Shown: positions 18,443 to 28,026, counted from the first letter of the stretch. The stretch: DNA of 64,000 bases from Clostridia bacterium (GCA_017468085.1 JAFUJR010000034.1:1-64000), one strand, 5' to 3'. Numbers and translations are program-made. The notes: a model not told the origin generated them from the letters alone.

Positions 18443-19834
18443 ATGATAGAATTTAACCCCATGAGCAACCTGTTGGAGCAGGACCAATACAAATACAGCC
18501 TGCAAGACGTTGCCGACCCCAATTTATTCCGCGATATTTATCCCTACGACGAAGTGCCTAAAACGAGCTTTAACCATCGCCGTGTGCCGATGAATATGCC
18601 CAAAGAAATTTGGATTACGGACACCACCTTCCGCGACGGACAGCAATCGCGCGCGCCGTATACGGCAAAGCAGATTGTAGACGTTTATAAAATGCTTGCG
18701 CGTTTGGGCGGGTCAAAGGGGATTATCCGTCAAAGCGAGTTTTTCGTTTACACGAAGAAGGACAGAGCGGCTTTGGAGGAGTGTATGTCGCTTGGGTATA
18801 AATTCCCCGAGGTTACGACGTGGATTCGCGCCAAAAAAGAGGATTTCGAGCTGGTGCGGGATATCGGCATTAAGGAAACGGGTATCCTCGTAAGCTGTTC
18901 GGACTATCACATTTTCAAAAAGCTGAATATGACCAGAAAACAGGCGTACGACCATTATCTCGGCGTTGTTAAGCAGGCGTTTGAAGCGGGCATTTCTCCC
19001 CGTTGCCACTTGGAGGATTTAACGCGCGCAGATTTGTACGGCTTCGTCGTACCCTTTGTCAACGCGCTTGTCGAGCTTTCCCACGAGGCGGGTATTCCCG
19101 TCAAGATCCGTATGTGCGATACGATGGGCTACGGCGTGCCTTTCACGGGCGCGGCGCCCCCTCGCAGCGTGCCCGGGCTCGTTTACGGTCTGCACCATTA
19201 TTCGGACGTTACTTCGGAAATGCTCGAATGGCACGGGCACAACGATTTTTACATGGGCGTAGCCAACGCAGTCAGCGCTTGGCTGTACGGCGCGAGCGGC
19301 GTAAACTGCTCCCTGCTCGGCATAGGGGAGCGGACGGGCAACGTGCCTTTGGAGGCGATGGTCATGCAATACGCGTCCCTGCGCGGTACGCTCGACGGCA
19401 TGGATACGACGGCAATCACCGACATTGCAGAATATTTCAAAACGGAGCTCGGCTACGACATACCGCCCATGACCCCGTTCGTGGGCAGCGCGTTCAATTT
19501 GACGAGGGCGGGTATTCACGCCGACGGCATTATGAAAGACGCAGAAATCTACAACATTTTCGATACGGAAAAAATTCTCAACCGCCCTGCGGAGGTCTCC
19601 ATTTCCAACACTTCGGGCTTGGCGGGAATCGCTTATTGGCTGAACAAGCATTTGAAACTCCCGCCCGAAAAACAGTTTGATAAGCAGGATTGGCTTGTCA
19701 AGGCGATGAAAGAGGAGATCGACGCTCTCTACGCGGACGGCAGAACCACCGTCATGGGCGAGGACGAGTTGGAAAATATTTTCCGCAAATATTGTAAAGA
19801 CGGGCGTTGCTCAGTCAATTGGTTTGAGTTATAA
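18443..19834 (+). CDS. Re-type citrate synthase (HMGL/homocitrate synthase-like)
   Basis: 463 residues. The N-terminal segment leads into the HMGL-like TIM barrel with TTFRDGQQSRAPYT, and metal/substrate residues in HGHNDFYMG and CDTMGYG. Length and sequence fit the Re-citrate synthases of anaerobes such as Clostridium kluyveri, which use the (homo)citrate/2-isopropylmalate synthase fold instead of the GltA fold. The call is strengthened by the next two genes, aconitase (10 bases downstream) and isocitrate dehydrogenase. It condenses oxaloacetate and acetyl-CoA in the cytoplasm, opening the route to 2-oxoglutarate and glutamate. The main alternative, homocitrate synthase, is less likely in this context. 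Confidence 0.82.
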   Translation: MIEFNPMSNLLEQDQYKYSLQDVADPNLFRDIYPYDEVPKTSFNHRRVPMNMPKEIWITDTTFRDGQQSRAPYTAKQIVDVYKMLARLGGSKGIIRQSEFFVYTKKDRAALEECMSLGYKFPEVTTWIRAKKEDFELVRDIGIKETGILVSCSDYHIFKKLNMTRKQAYDHYLGVVKQAFEAGISPRCHLEDLTRADLYGFVVPFVNALVELSHEAGIPVKIRMCDTMGYGVPFTGAAPPRSVPGLVYGLHHYSDVTSEMLEWHGHNDFYMGVANAVSAWLYGASGVNCSLLGIGERTGNVPLEAMVMQYASLRGTLDGMDTTAITDIAEYFKTELGYDIPPMTPFVGSAFNLTRAGIHADGIMKDAEIYNIFDTEKILNRPAEVSISNTSGLAGIAYWLNKHLKLPPEKQFDKQDWLVKAMKEEIDALYADGRTTVMGEDELENIFRKYCKDGRCSVNWFEL

Positions 19835-19844
19835 GAGGTAAAAT

Positions 19845-21776
19845 ATGGGCTACACCATAGCGCAAAAAATCATAAAAAATCATCTCGTCTGCGGCGAAAT
19901 GGTCGCAGGCGCGGAAATTGGGTTAAAAATCGACCAAACCCTCACGCAGGACGCAACGGGTACGATGGCGTATTTGCAGTTCGAGGCGATGGGGATTGAC
20001 CGCGTAAAAACGGAACTTTCCGTGGCGTATATCGACCATAACACCCTGCAAGCGGGCTTTGAAAACGCGGACGACCACCGCTATATCCAAACGGTAACCA
20101 AAAAGCACGGCGTTCGCTTTTCCCGTCCCGGCAACGGCATTTGCCATCAAGTACATTTAGAGCGTTTTTCCAAGCCCGGCAAAACGCTTATCGGCTCGGA
20201 CAGCCACACCCCCACGGCGGGCGGTATCGGTATGCTCGGTATGGGCGCGGGCGGCTTGGACGTAGCTGTGGCAATGGGCGGCGGCACGTATTACATAACT
20301 ATGCCGAAAATGATAAAAATCAACCTCGTCGGCAAACTTTCGGACTACGTCGGCGCAAAGGACGTCATTTTGGAGGTCTTACGCATCCTCGGCGTAAAAG
20401 GCGGCGTGGGCGCTATCGTGGAATATGGAGGCGAAGGGGGCAAAACGCTTTCCGTTCCCCAGCGTGCAACCATCACGAATATGGGCGCAGAGCTCGGCGC
20501 GACCAGCTCTATTTTCCCTTCCGACGACGTAACCAAGGCTTTTTTAAAGGCGGAGGGCAGAGAGGAAGATTTTATCGAGCTTTCTTCGGACGACGACGCC
20601 GTTTTCGACGCGGAATATACTGTGAATTTAAGTAAATTACAGCCTTTGGCTGCTTGTCCGCACAGCCCCGACAACGTCAAGCCCGTCGCGGTGCTTTCGG
20701 GTATGAAAATCAACCAAGTCTGTATCGGTTCTTGTACCAATTCTTCGCTTTCCGATATGCTTACGGTTGCGGCGATGCTCAAGGGCAAAACGGTGCATCC
20801 AAGCGTCAGCCTTTCCATTTCCCCCGGCTCAAAGCAGGTATATACCATGCTCGCAGAGTGCGGCGCGCTTGCCGACCTTATCAATGCGGGCGCAAGAATT
20901 TTGGAATGCGCGTGCGGTCCTTGTATCGGTATGGGCTTTTCTCCGCAATCGGCGGGCGTTAGCTTGCGTACGTTCAATCGCAATTTCTTGGCGCGTAGCG
21001 GCACGGCGGACGCGCAGGTTTACCTCGTTTCCCCCGAAACGGCGGCGGCTTCCGCGCTCACGGGCGTATTCACCGACCCGACGACGCTCGGCAATGCGCC
21101 TACGGTAGAAATGCCGACTGCGTTTAAAATCAACGACAACCTCATCGAAATGCCTATCGATGCGGAAAAGATGGACGAGATCACCGTCGAAAGAGGACCG
21201 AATATCAAGCCCATTCCCATAGGGAAACCGCCTGAAAAAGACTTGAAATGCGAGTTGATTTTAAAGGTGGGCGACGATATTACCACCGACCATATCATGC
21301 CCGCAGGTACAAAGGTTTTGCCCTACCGCTCCAACGTGCCTAAGCTCTCGGAATTTTGCTTTACCGTCTGCGATAAAGACTTCCCCCAGCGCGCAAAAGC
21401 AAGGGGGGGCGGCGTTATCTTGGGCGGCGTAAACTACGGTCAAGGCTCTTCCCGTGAACACGCGGCGCTCGTACCCTTGTATTTAGGGATAAAGGCGGTT
21501 GTGGCAAAGAGTTTTGCGCGTATCCACGTGGCAAACCTCATCAATTTCGGCATCGTGCCCATGACCTTGCAAAACCCCGACGATTACGACGATTTCGCCG
21601 AGGGCGACCAAATCGAAATTCAGGGCTTTGCGGAAGCGGTTGTAGGTGCAAACGAGGCGATTCTCGTCAACAACGCAAACGGAAAAACGGCAAAGCTCAA
21701 TCTTAACCTCTCGGCAAGACAGCGCCAAATGCTGCTCGCGGGCGGTTGCTTAAATTATACCGTAAAGGAAAAATAA
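19845..21776 (+). CDS. acnA: Aconitate hydratase
   Basis: 643 residues, the length of the compact bacterial/archaeal aconitase form. Fe-S ligands are visible in IGSCTNSS and CACGPCIGMG; GSDSHTPTAGG and YGQGSSREHAAL are substrate-binding signatures. It isomerises citrate to isocitrate with a 4Fe-4S cluster, in the cytoplasm. It follows the Re-citrate synthase after 10 bases and precedes isocitrate dehydrogenase by 10 bases, forming a tight pathway operon. Confidence 0.93.
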   Translation: MGYTIAQKIIKNHLVCGEMVAGAEIGLKIDQTLTQDATGTMAYLQFEAMGIDRVKTELSVAYIDHNTLQAGFENADDHRYIQTVTKKHGVRFSRPGNGICHQVHLERFSKPGKTLIGSDSHTPTAGGIGMLGMGAGGLDVAVAMGGGTYYITMPKMIKINLVGKLSDYVGAKDVILEVLRILGVKGGVGAIVEYGGEGGKTLSVPQRATITNMGAELGATSSIFPSDDVTKAFLKAEGREEDFIELSSDDDAVFDAEYTVNLSKLQPLAACPHSPDNVKPVAVLSGMKINQVCIGSCTNSSLSDMLTVAAMLKGKTVHPSVSLSISPGSKQVYTMLAECGALADLINAGARILECACGPCIGMGFSPQSAGVSLRTFNRNFLARSGTADAQVYLVSPETAAASALTGVFTDPTTLGNAPTVEMPTAFKINDNLIEMPIDAEKMDEITVERGPNIKPIPIGKPPEKDLKCELILKVGDDITTDHIMPAGTKVLPYRSNVPKLSEFCFTVCDKDFPQRAKARGGGVILGGVNYGQGSSREHAALVPLYLGIKAVVAKSFARIHVANLINFGIVPMTLQNPDDYDDFAEGDQIEIQGFAEAVVGANEAILVNNANGKTAKLNLNLSARQRQMLLAGGCLNYTVKEK

Positions 21777-21786
21777 AGGAGTTTAT

Positions 21787-22962
21787 ATGGAAAAAGCAGA
21801 ATACAAGGCGCAGTTAGACGTCGCTTGTGAAAAATTTAGAAAATTGATGGCGGAACAGCTCGTCCGCGTCGAAAATATGAAAGCGCAGGGCGACTTTGTC
21901 GACTATGCCGCGCTTGAAACCGTCAAAATCGGCGTATGCGGCGGCGACGGCATCGGCCCTATCATTTCCGCGCAGGCAAGACGAGTGCTCGAATTTATCC
22001 TCGCCGACCTCGTGAATGCGGGCAAGGTGGAATTTAAAACTATCGAGGGCTTGACGATAGAAAACAGAATTGCGCAGGGCAAGGCGATCCCCGACGACGT
22101 CATGGCAGAGCTCAAATCCTGCCACGTCATTTTAAAAGGTCCTACCACCACTCCCCAAAAGGGGAACGGTATGCCCAATATCGAATCGGCAAACGTAGCC
22201 ATGCGTAAAGCGCTCGATTTGTTTGCGAATATCCGTCCCGTCAAAGTGCCTGACGAGGGGATAAATTGGACGATTTTCCGTGAAAATACGGAGGGTGGCT
22301 ACGCCATCGGCGCGTCGGGCTTTAATATCACCGACGATTTGGCGGTGGATTTTACGGTTACTACAAAGCAGGGCTCTGACCGTATCGCTCGCCTCGCGTA
22401 CGATTACGCGCGTAAAAACGGCTTTACCCGCGTTTCGTTGGTTACCAAGGCAAACGTCATCAAAACGACGGACGGCAATTTCCTTGAGGATTGCCATAAG
22501 GTGGCGGAATTATATCCCGAAATCACGACGGACGAGTGGTACGCGGACATTATGACGGCAAAACTTGTCGATCAAAAGCGCCGCAAGGATTTCCAAGTCC
22601 TGCTTTTACCCAACCTTTACGGCGACATCATCTCAGACGAGGCGGCGGAATTCCAAGGCGGCGTCGGTACGGCGGGTTGTGCGAATATCGGCAAAAAGTA
22701 CGCGATGTTCGAGGCGATCCACGGTAGCGCGCCCCGTATGATCAGCGAGGGCAGAGGGGAATATGCAGACCCTTGTTCTATGCTCCGCGCCTGCGTAATG
22801 CTCCTTTCGCATATCGGTTTACAGGATAGGGCGGATAAGCTCGAAAGGGCGCTCGATATTTGCTCGTTTGAAGAAAAGAAACTCGTCATCACGGGCAGAA
22901 ACACGGGCGCAACCTGCGAGGCGTTTGGCGACTACGTAATGCAGACGCTTGCGGCTTTATAA
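21787..22962 (+). CDS. icd: Isocitrate dehydrogenase (isocitrate/isopropylmalate dehydrogenase family)
   Basis: 391 residues, preceded by AAAGGAG. The substrate loop IFRENTEGGYAIG and the metal site with LYGDIISDEAAEFQGG and AIHGSAPRM are typical of the beta-decarboxylating dehydrogenases. Position after citrate synthase and aconitase makes isocitrate the likely substrate rather than isopropylmalate. It oxidises isocitrate to 2-oxoglutarate; NAD versus NADP use cannot be fixed by eye. The N-terminal helical extension of about 40 residues is longer than in isopropylmalate dehydrogenases. Confidence 0.87.
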   Translation: MEKAEYKAQLDVACEKFRKLMAEQLVRVENMKAQGDFVDYAALETVKIGVCGGDGIGPIISAQARRVLEFILADLVNAGKVEFKTIEGLTIENRIAQGKAIPDDVMAELKSCHVILKGPTTTPQKGNGMPNIESANVAMRKALDLFANIRPVKVPDEGINWTIFRENTEGGYAIGASGFNITDDLAVDFTVTTKQGSDRIARLAYDYARKNGFTRVSLVTKANVIKTTDGNFLEDCHKVAELYPEITTDEWYADIMTAKLVDQKRRKDFQVLLLPNLYGDIISDEAAEFQGGVGTAGCANIGKKYAMFEAIHGSAPRMISEGRGEYADPCSMLRACVMLLSHIGLQDRADKLERALDICSFEEKKLVITGRNTGATCEAFGDYVMQTLAAL

Positions 22963-22978
22963 AAATTGCATAAATCGC

Positions 22979-23020
22979 GGACGGAGAAGAAATTTTGCTT
23001 TTTCCGTCCCTCTTTTTTTT
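22979..23020 (+). terminator. Terminator of the citrate-isocitrate operon
   Basis: Stem GGACGGA(G)AAG / CTT(T)TTCCGTCC with an eight-T tail. Confidence 0.85.
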
Positions 23021-23029
23021 GTAAAAGTA

Positions 23030-23058
23030 TTTACATACCGAAAAAAATGTGCTATAAT
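23030..23058 (+). promoter_or_regulatory. SigA promoter of phosphoglucomutase
   Basis: TTTACA (23030-23035), 17-base spacer, TATAAT (23053-23058). Confidence 0.75.
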
Positions 23059-23120
23059 TTTATAGGTGTAAAAACACCAAAACGACGGATAAAGAATATA
23101 ATAGACGGGAGGCAGGAACT

Positions 23121-24836
23121 ATGGACTATATGCAAAATTACCAAACTTGGTTGCAAAACCCCAACCTTGGCGAAGAGGGCAGGGCGGAGTTGCAATCCAT
23201 CGCAGGTAACGAAAAGGAAATCGAATACCGCTTCGGCGGCGAAATGGAATTCGGTACGGCAGGTATGCGCGGCATTATCGCTTACGGTATGAACGTGATG
23301 AATGTCCACACCGTTATGCGCGCAACGCAAGGGCTTGCGGAATGGGTAAAAACGCTCGGTAAAGACGCGATGGAAAGAGGGGTAGTCGTTTCCTATGATA
23401 CGCGCAGAAAATCGGAGGAATTTGCAAAAGCAACGGCGGGAGTGCTCGCTAAAAACGGTATTAAGGCGTACTTATTCTCCGAAGTACATCCCGTGCCCAT
23501 GCTCTCTTACGCCGTTCGCTATTTAAAGACGATTGCAGGCGTTATGATCACGGCAAGCCACAATCCTAAGGAATACAACGGTTATAAGGTCTACGGCGAG
23601 GACGGCGCGCAGATGTCCCCCGAGGATACCGCAAAGGTCGTTGCATATATCCAAAAGACCCCTTATTTAAGCGTACAAGCGGACGAAAACAGCCCTCTTA
23701 TCTTGTCCGTACCCGAAAGTTTGGACGGCGATTATATCGAAGAGCTTTCCAAACTTACCCTCTCCAAAAAAGCCGTGGAAAAATGCGGCGCGGATTTAAA
23801 ACTCGTTTATACCCCCATACACGGGAGCGGCTACGTACCCGTTACCTCTATATTAAAAAAACTTGGTATCAACGTAACCGTCGTGGAAGAACAAGCGGTG
23901 AAAGATACCGAGTTTTCCACCGTCAAAGTGCCCAATCCCGAATTTAAAGAAACTCTTTCGATGGGGATCGCGCTGGCAAATAAAATCAACGCGGACGTCG
24001 TGTTTGGCACAGACCCCGACTCTGACCGCCTCGGTGTGGCGATAAAGGATGAAAAAGGGGAGTTTGTAGCCCTTTCCGGTAACCAAGTCGGCATTTTGCT
24101 GTTGGATTATATCCTCACCCGCCTTTCCGAGGACGGAACGATGCCCAAAAATGCGGCGGTTGTAAAATCCTTCGTAACCACCGGCATGGCAAAGGCGCTT
24201 TGCGACGATTACGGCGTAACCTTATACGAAACGCCCGTCGGCTTTAAGTTTATCGGCGAAAAAATCAAGCAGTGGGAAAAGGACGGCAAACACACTTACA
24301 TCTTCGGCTTTGAAGAATCCTGCGGTTATCTCCGCGGTACGCACGCAAGGGATAAGGACGCCGTCGTTGCGTCTATGCTCTGCGCCGAAATGGTTTGCTA
24401 CTACGTTTCCATCGGCAAAACGGTATTTGCGCGCTTGCAGGAAATCTATGCAAAATACGGTTACGTGCTCGATTTAAACGTTTCCATTCAATATTCGGGC
24501 TTGAACGCGATGAAGGAAATGAATGCCGTCGTGGACGGTTTAAAGACGGTCAAGGTTGACGAGCTTGCAGGAATCAAAGTCAAGGCTACGCGCGATTACA
24601 GCGCGGCGAAATGCACGGCGGCGGACGGCACGGTTACGGAAATGGATATTCCCAAGTGTAACTGCGTATATTACGAGTTGGACGGCGGTTCGTTCGTCTG
24701 CGTTCGTCCCAGCGGTACAGAGCCGAAGCTGAAAATTTATTATTCGCTTAAAGCCAAGGACGAGGCGGCGGCAAACGCAAAACTCGTCGAGCTCAAAGCG
24801 GCGGTAGGCTCCTTGCTTGAAAGCGTAAAATCCTAA
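23121..24836 (+). CDS. pgcA: Phosphoglucomutase/phosphomannomutase
   Basis: 571 residues, standard for the alpha-phosphohexomutases of Bacillota. Active-site phosphoserine in TASHNPKEYNG, metal loop DPDSDRLG, sugar-binding loop GFEESCGYL, and phosphate-binding loop RPSGTEPKLK. It interconverts hexose 1- and 6-phosphates in the cytoplasm and links glycogen/maltodextrin use and cell-wall precursors. It is monocistronic, with its own promoter and terminator. Confidence 0.92.
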   Translation: MDYMQNYQTWLQNPNLGEEGRAELQSIAGNEKEIEYRFGGEMEFGTAGMRGIIAYGMNVMNVHTVMRATQGLAEWVKTLGKDAMERGVVVSYDTRRKSEEFAKATAGVLAKNGIKAYLFSEVHPVPMLSYAVRYLKTIAGVMITASHNPKEYNGYKVYGEDGAQMSPEDTAKVVAYIQKTPYLSVQADENSPLILSVPESLDGDYIEELSKLTLSKKAVEKCGADLKLVYTPIHGSGYVPVTSILKKLGINVTVVEEQAVKDTEFSTVKVPNPEFKETLSMGIALANKINADVVFGTDPDSDRLGVAIKDEKGEFVALSGNQVGILLLDYILTRLSEDGTMPKNAAVVKSFVTTGMAKALCDDYGVTLYETPVGFKFIGEKIKQWEKDGKHTYIFGFEESCGYLRGTHARDKDAVVASMLCAEMVCYYVSIGKTVFARLQEIYAKYGYVLDLNVSIQYSGLNAMKEMNAVVDGLKTVKVDELAGIKVKATRDYSAAKCTAADGTVTEMDIPKCNCVYYELDGGSFVCVRPSGTEPKLKIYYSLKAKDEAAANAKLVELKAAVGSLLESVKS

Positions 24837-24857
24837 CAAAATCAAATATATCCATGC

Positions 24858-24890
24858 GAAAGACGGGAGGGTGATCCCGTCTTTCTTTTC
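24858..24890 (+). terminator. Terminator of phosphoglucomutase gene
   Basis: Stem AAAGACGGGA / TCCCGTCTTT with T-rich tail. Confidence 0.85.
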
Positions 24891-24949
24891 GCAAACTTTC
24901 ATTTTTTATACTTGTGAAAGAATACGATAAAAAACCGAAAGATTTTCTA

Positions 24950-24977
24950 TTGCAAATTTTTCCCGTTATTGTATAAT
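24950..24977 (+). promoter_or_regulatory. SigA promoter of the ROK gene
   Basis: TTGCAA (24950-24955), 16-base spacer, TATAAT (24972-24977). Confidence 0.65.
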
Positions 24978-25014
24978 AACGGTAATAGAATTTATAATGA
25001 GGAGATGTTTTTCC

Positions 25015-26394
25015 ATGAAATTGCCCGTATTAGACAAAAATTTCTATCCTATGATCAAAGCGCTCAACGATTTCGACGCAGAGGTAAACAAAAACGGCAA
25101 CCCCGTAAAGGTTACTCTCGTTGCGGAACGTAGCGGCGGTTATAATTACGTTTATACATACAACGCGTTGCCCGACGGCGTAAACGACGCGCTTAATTTT
25201 CGCGTAGCGGAACGCTTGTCCAAAACCATTCTTTGGGTAGTTGGCGGCTTTAAAATTTACGTTGCAGGCAGCAAATCTATTTACGAATACTTGAAAAACG
25301 CATACACCCTCGACGGTATCCGCGCATTCGACGTGGACTTTATGAGCGGCGTTTACGAAAAGACCTTTGAGGTCGTTTGGTTGGAAGAAAACGAAATTCC
25401 TCAGCAGAAAAACGCGTCCATTCGCGTGGGCGGCTATTTGGACGGTTGCCGTATCGGTTTTGACGCGGGCGGCTCGGACAGAAAGGTGAGCGCGGTCATC
25501 AACGGCGAGGTCGTATACAGCGAGGAGGTCGTTTGGAATCCGAAAATCACCGAAGATCCCACCTATCATTACAACGAAATTTTGACGGCGATGAAGACGG
25601 CGGCGTCCAAAATGCCCACCGTCGACGCCATCGGCGTTTCGTCTGCGGGCGTTTACGTAGACAACAAAATCATGGTTGCTTCCCTGTTCCTCAAAGTGGA
25701 CAAATCCAAGCACGGCGACTACGTGAAGAATATGTACATCAACGTAGCCAAGGAAATGAGCCAAATCTACGGCAAGGAAATTCCTTTGGAGGTTGCAAAC
25801 GACGGCGACGTAACGGCGCTTGCCGGCGCAATCGATTTGAACGATAACGGCGTTTTGGGTATTGCAATGGGTACGAGCGAAGCCGTCGGCTACATCAACA
25901 ACAACGGCGGTATCAACGGCTGGCTTTCCGAGCTTGCATTCGCGCCCGTAGATTTCAACGAAGGGGCTATGCAGGACGAGTGGAGCGGCGATTTCGGCGT
26001 TGGCTGTAAATATTTCTCGCAAGACGCGGTTATCAAACTCGCGGAATACGGTGGTTTTAAGTTTGAAGAGGGCTTAACGCCTGCGCAAAAGCTCAAAGTT
26101 ATCCAAGCGCTTATGGCAAAGGACGATCCTTTGGCGGCGCAGATTTTCGAGGATATCGGCGTATATCTTGCGCATACCATTCCTTTTTATGCAAAATTCT
26201 ACGACATCAAGCATATGTTGTTGCTTGGCAGAGTTATGGGCGGCAAAGGCGGCGATATCATTCTTGCAACCTGCAAAAAGGTTTTGGCGGAAGAATATCC
26301 CCAGTTCGCGGGCTTGGACATCGGTTTGCCCGACGAAAACAGCCGTCGCGTAGGGCAGAGTATAGCGGCTGCAAGCTTACCCGCTTCTAAATAA
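25015..26394 (+). CDS. ROK-family protein with uncharacterised N-terminal domain
   Basis: Start set to ATG 25015: the ATG at 24997 overlaps the ribosome site (AGGAG 25000-25004). The product is 459 residues, longer than the roughly 300 of sugar-kinase ROK proteins. Residues 1 to about 145 form an unrecognised domain. The ROK fold follows, with FDAGGSDRK (ATP phosphate loop), EVANDGDVTALAG (catalytic Asp position) and IAMGTSEAVGY. The usual ROK zinc motif (CxCGxxGC) is absent and there is no N-terminal HTH. The next gene is nagA, so a sugar such as N-acetylglucosamine or a related hexose is a plausible substrate, but this is inference. Confidence 0.7.
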   Translation: MKLPVLDKNFYPMIKALNDFDAEVNKNGNPVKVTLVAERSGGYNYVYTYNALPDGVNDALNFRVAERLSKTILWVVGGFKIYVAGSKSIYEYLKNAYTLDGIRAFDVDFMSGVYEKTFEVVWLEENEIPQQKNASIRVGGYLDGCRIGFDAGGSDRKVSAVINGEVVYSEEVVWNPKITEDPTYHYNEILTAMKTAASKMPTVDAIGVSSAGVYVDNKIMVASLFLKVDKSKHGDYVKNMYINVAKEMSQIYGKEIPLEVANDGDVTALAGAIDLNDNGVLGIAMGTSEAVGYINNNGGINGWLSELAFAPVDFNEGAMQDEWSGDFGVGCKYFSQDAVIKLAEYGGFKFEEGLTPAQKLKVIQALMAKDDPLAAQIFEDIGVYLAHTIPFYAKFYDIKHMLLLGRVMGGKGGDIILATCKKVLAEEYPQFAGLDIGLPDENSRRVGQSIAAASLPASK

Positions 26395-26718
26395 AACGGA
26401 GAAACCGCTACGCAATACGACGTTGCGCTGTGGCAACCCTCGGTTACATACGTATCAGTATGCGCCCTCGGGTTATCCTCACGCGCCTTGTCTTGCTTGC
26501 GTCTTGCTCCGTTTTGCAAACGACGTATAAGGGCGCGTCTTTATCACAAAAACGGAACTTGCCCTGGGTCATTTACGCAAAAGTAAACTCCCTGCGGGCA
26601 AAACCCGTGTTTTGCGCGGACTTGCAACCCTTCTCCGCCGTTTTAGCGCTTTGGATAGGTCGGCGTAAAACTTCAACCGCAATTTTTCCTTTCATTTTAT
26701 AAATTTTGGAGTAAAACA
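26395..26718. other. Gene-poor, hairpin-rich 324-base interval
   Basis: No convincing gene. A 90-codon open frame (26430-26702) has no good ribosome site and an odd composition. The DNA is rich in short inverted repeats (TTTAC/GTAAA, CGGG/CCCG around caaaa, ATAC/GTAT) and has a direct repeat beginning CCCTCGG twice near 26440-26475. It may be a structured RNA leader or an intergenic repeat element in front of nagA. No terminator with a T-run is seen after the ROK gene. Confidence 0.4.
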
Positions 26719-27867
26719 ATGAAAACTTTCAAAAACGTAACCGTTTACGTAGAAGGCGAGGGCTTAAAGAAGTGCAACCTCTCTTTCGATAGCAAAATTC
26801 AAAAAATTTCCCGTTGCGCAGATAAAACTGCGGAGGTGATCGAACTCCCCGACGACGCCGTCGTTTTGCCCGGTTTTATTGATCAGCATATCCACGGTGC
26901 GGGCGGTTCGGACGGTATGGACGGCACGTTGCAAGACGTAGCTACCATCGCTAATACAATCGCGTCCGAGGGCACGACGTCCTTCCTTGTTACCACGATG
27001 ACTCAAAGCCCCGAAAATATCACCAAGGCTTTGCAAGCGGTTAAGGAATATAAGGCGGCAAACCATACGGACGGCGCGCGCGTTGTCGGCGTACACTTAG
27101 AGGGTCCGTTTATCGCGGCAAAGCACAAGGGCGCGCAACCCTTAGAATACGTCAAAGCTCCCGATATCAAGGCGTTTGACGAATACAACGCGGCAAGCGG
27201 TAATTCCATTTCCATCGTAACTCTCGCGCCCGAGGTAGAGGGCGCGTCAGAATTCGTTGCGCATTTGACGAAGCAAGGCGTCGTAAGCTCCATCGGTCAT
27301 TCGGGCGCAAAATATCCCGACGTTGAAAAGGCGGTTTCCCTCGGCGCAAGCAACGTTACGCACACCTACAACGCGCAATCGCCCTTGCACCACCGCGAAA
27401 TCGGCGTGGTCGGCAGCGCAATGCTTTTGGACGAATTGAATTGCGAGCTTATCTGCGATACTATCCACGTTTCCGTGCCTGCAATGCGTTTGCTCGTAAA
27501 GAATAAACCGCTCGATAAAATTTCCCTTATTACGGACGCTATGCGTGCAAAGGGCTTGCCCGACGGCGAAAGCGAGCTCGGCGGTCAAAAGGTATTCGTT
27601 AAAGACGGAGAGGCTCGTTTGGCGGACGGCACGTTGGCGGGAAGCGTTCTTCGTATGAACCGCGCCGTACAGAACATGGTGGAAAAAGTGGGCGTGCCCC
27701 TCACGCAGGCGGTGGATTACGCAACCATCAACCCTGCAAGGATGTTGAAGATCGACGACGTTACGGGCAGTATCAAAGTGGGCAAAAACGCCGACTTCAC
27801 CGTCCTTAACAAAAACTACGACGTCCTGCTTACCGTTCGCGACGGCGAAATTATTTATAAAGCATAA
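26719..27867 (+). CDS. nagA: N-acetylglucosamine-6-phosphate deacetylase
   Basis: 382 residues behind GGAG. Amidohydrolase metal site DQHIHG, active-site Glu in HLEGPFIA, metal His residues in GHSGA and THTYNAQSP, and catalytic Asp in ITDAM. It removes acetate from GlcNAc-6-phosphate to give glucosamine-6-phosphate, a step in amino-sugar catabolism and wall recycling, in the cytoplasm. nagB is not in the window. The upstream ROK protein could supply the kinase step. Confidence 0.93.
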   Translation: MKTFKNVTVYVEGEGLKKCNLSFDSKIQKISRCADKTAEVIELPDDAVVLPGFIDQHIHGAGGSDGMDGTLQDVATIANTIASEGTTSFLVTTMTQSPENITKALQAVKEYKAANHTDGARVVGVHLEGPFIAAKHKGAQPLEYVKAPDIKAFDEYNAASGNSISIVTLAPEVEGASEFVAHLTKQGVVSSIGHSGAKYPDVEKAVSLGASNVTHTYNAQSPLHHREIGVVGSAMLLDELNCELICDTIHVSVPAMRLLVKNKPLDKISLITDAMRAKGLPDGESELGGQKVFVKDGEARLADGTLAGSVLRMNRAVQNMVEKVGVPLTQAVDYATINPARMLKIDDVTGSIKVGKNADFTVLNKNYDVLLTVRDGEIIYKA

Positions 27868-27880
27868 AAAACGGCATTTA

Positions 27881-27914
27881 AAAAAGAGTTCGAGCATAGC
27901 TCGGGCTCTTTTTA
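27881..27914 (+). terminator. Terminator of nagA
   Basis: Stem AAAAAGAGttCGAGC / GCTCGggCTCTTTTT. Confidence 0.85.
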
Positions 27915-27998
27915 TCGTATATCTCTCGCAAAAATAACATATTTATAAGAAAACGGAAATTCACGTGCAAAAAATCGGTAAAAAGTCGATTAAATAGT

Positions 27999-28026
27999 TT
28001 GAAAAAGCCAAAAAATATGTTATAAT
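27999..28026 (+). promoter_or_regulatory. SigA promoter of murB
   Basis: TTGAAA (27999-28004), 16-base spacer, TATAAT (28021-28026). The AGGAGGG ribosome site of murB begins just after it, so the leader is very short. Confidence 0.65.

Noticed and set aside
26430-26702. 90-residue open frame between the ROK gene and nagA
   Set aside because: No ribosome site, unusual composition and hairpin-rich DNA; treated as non-coding.
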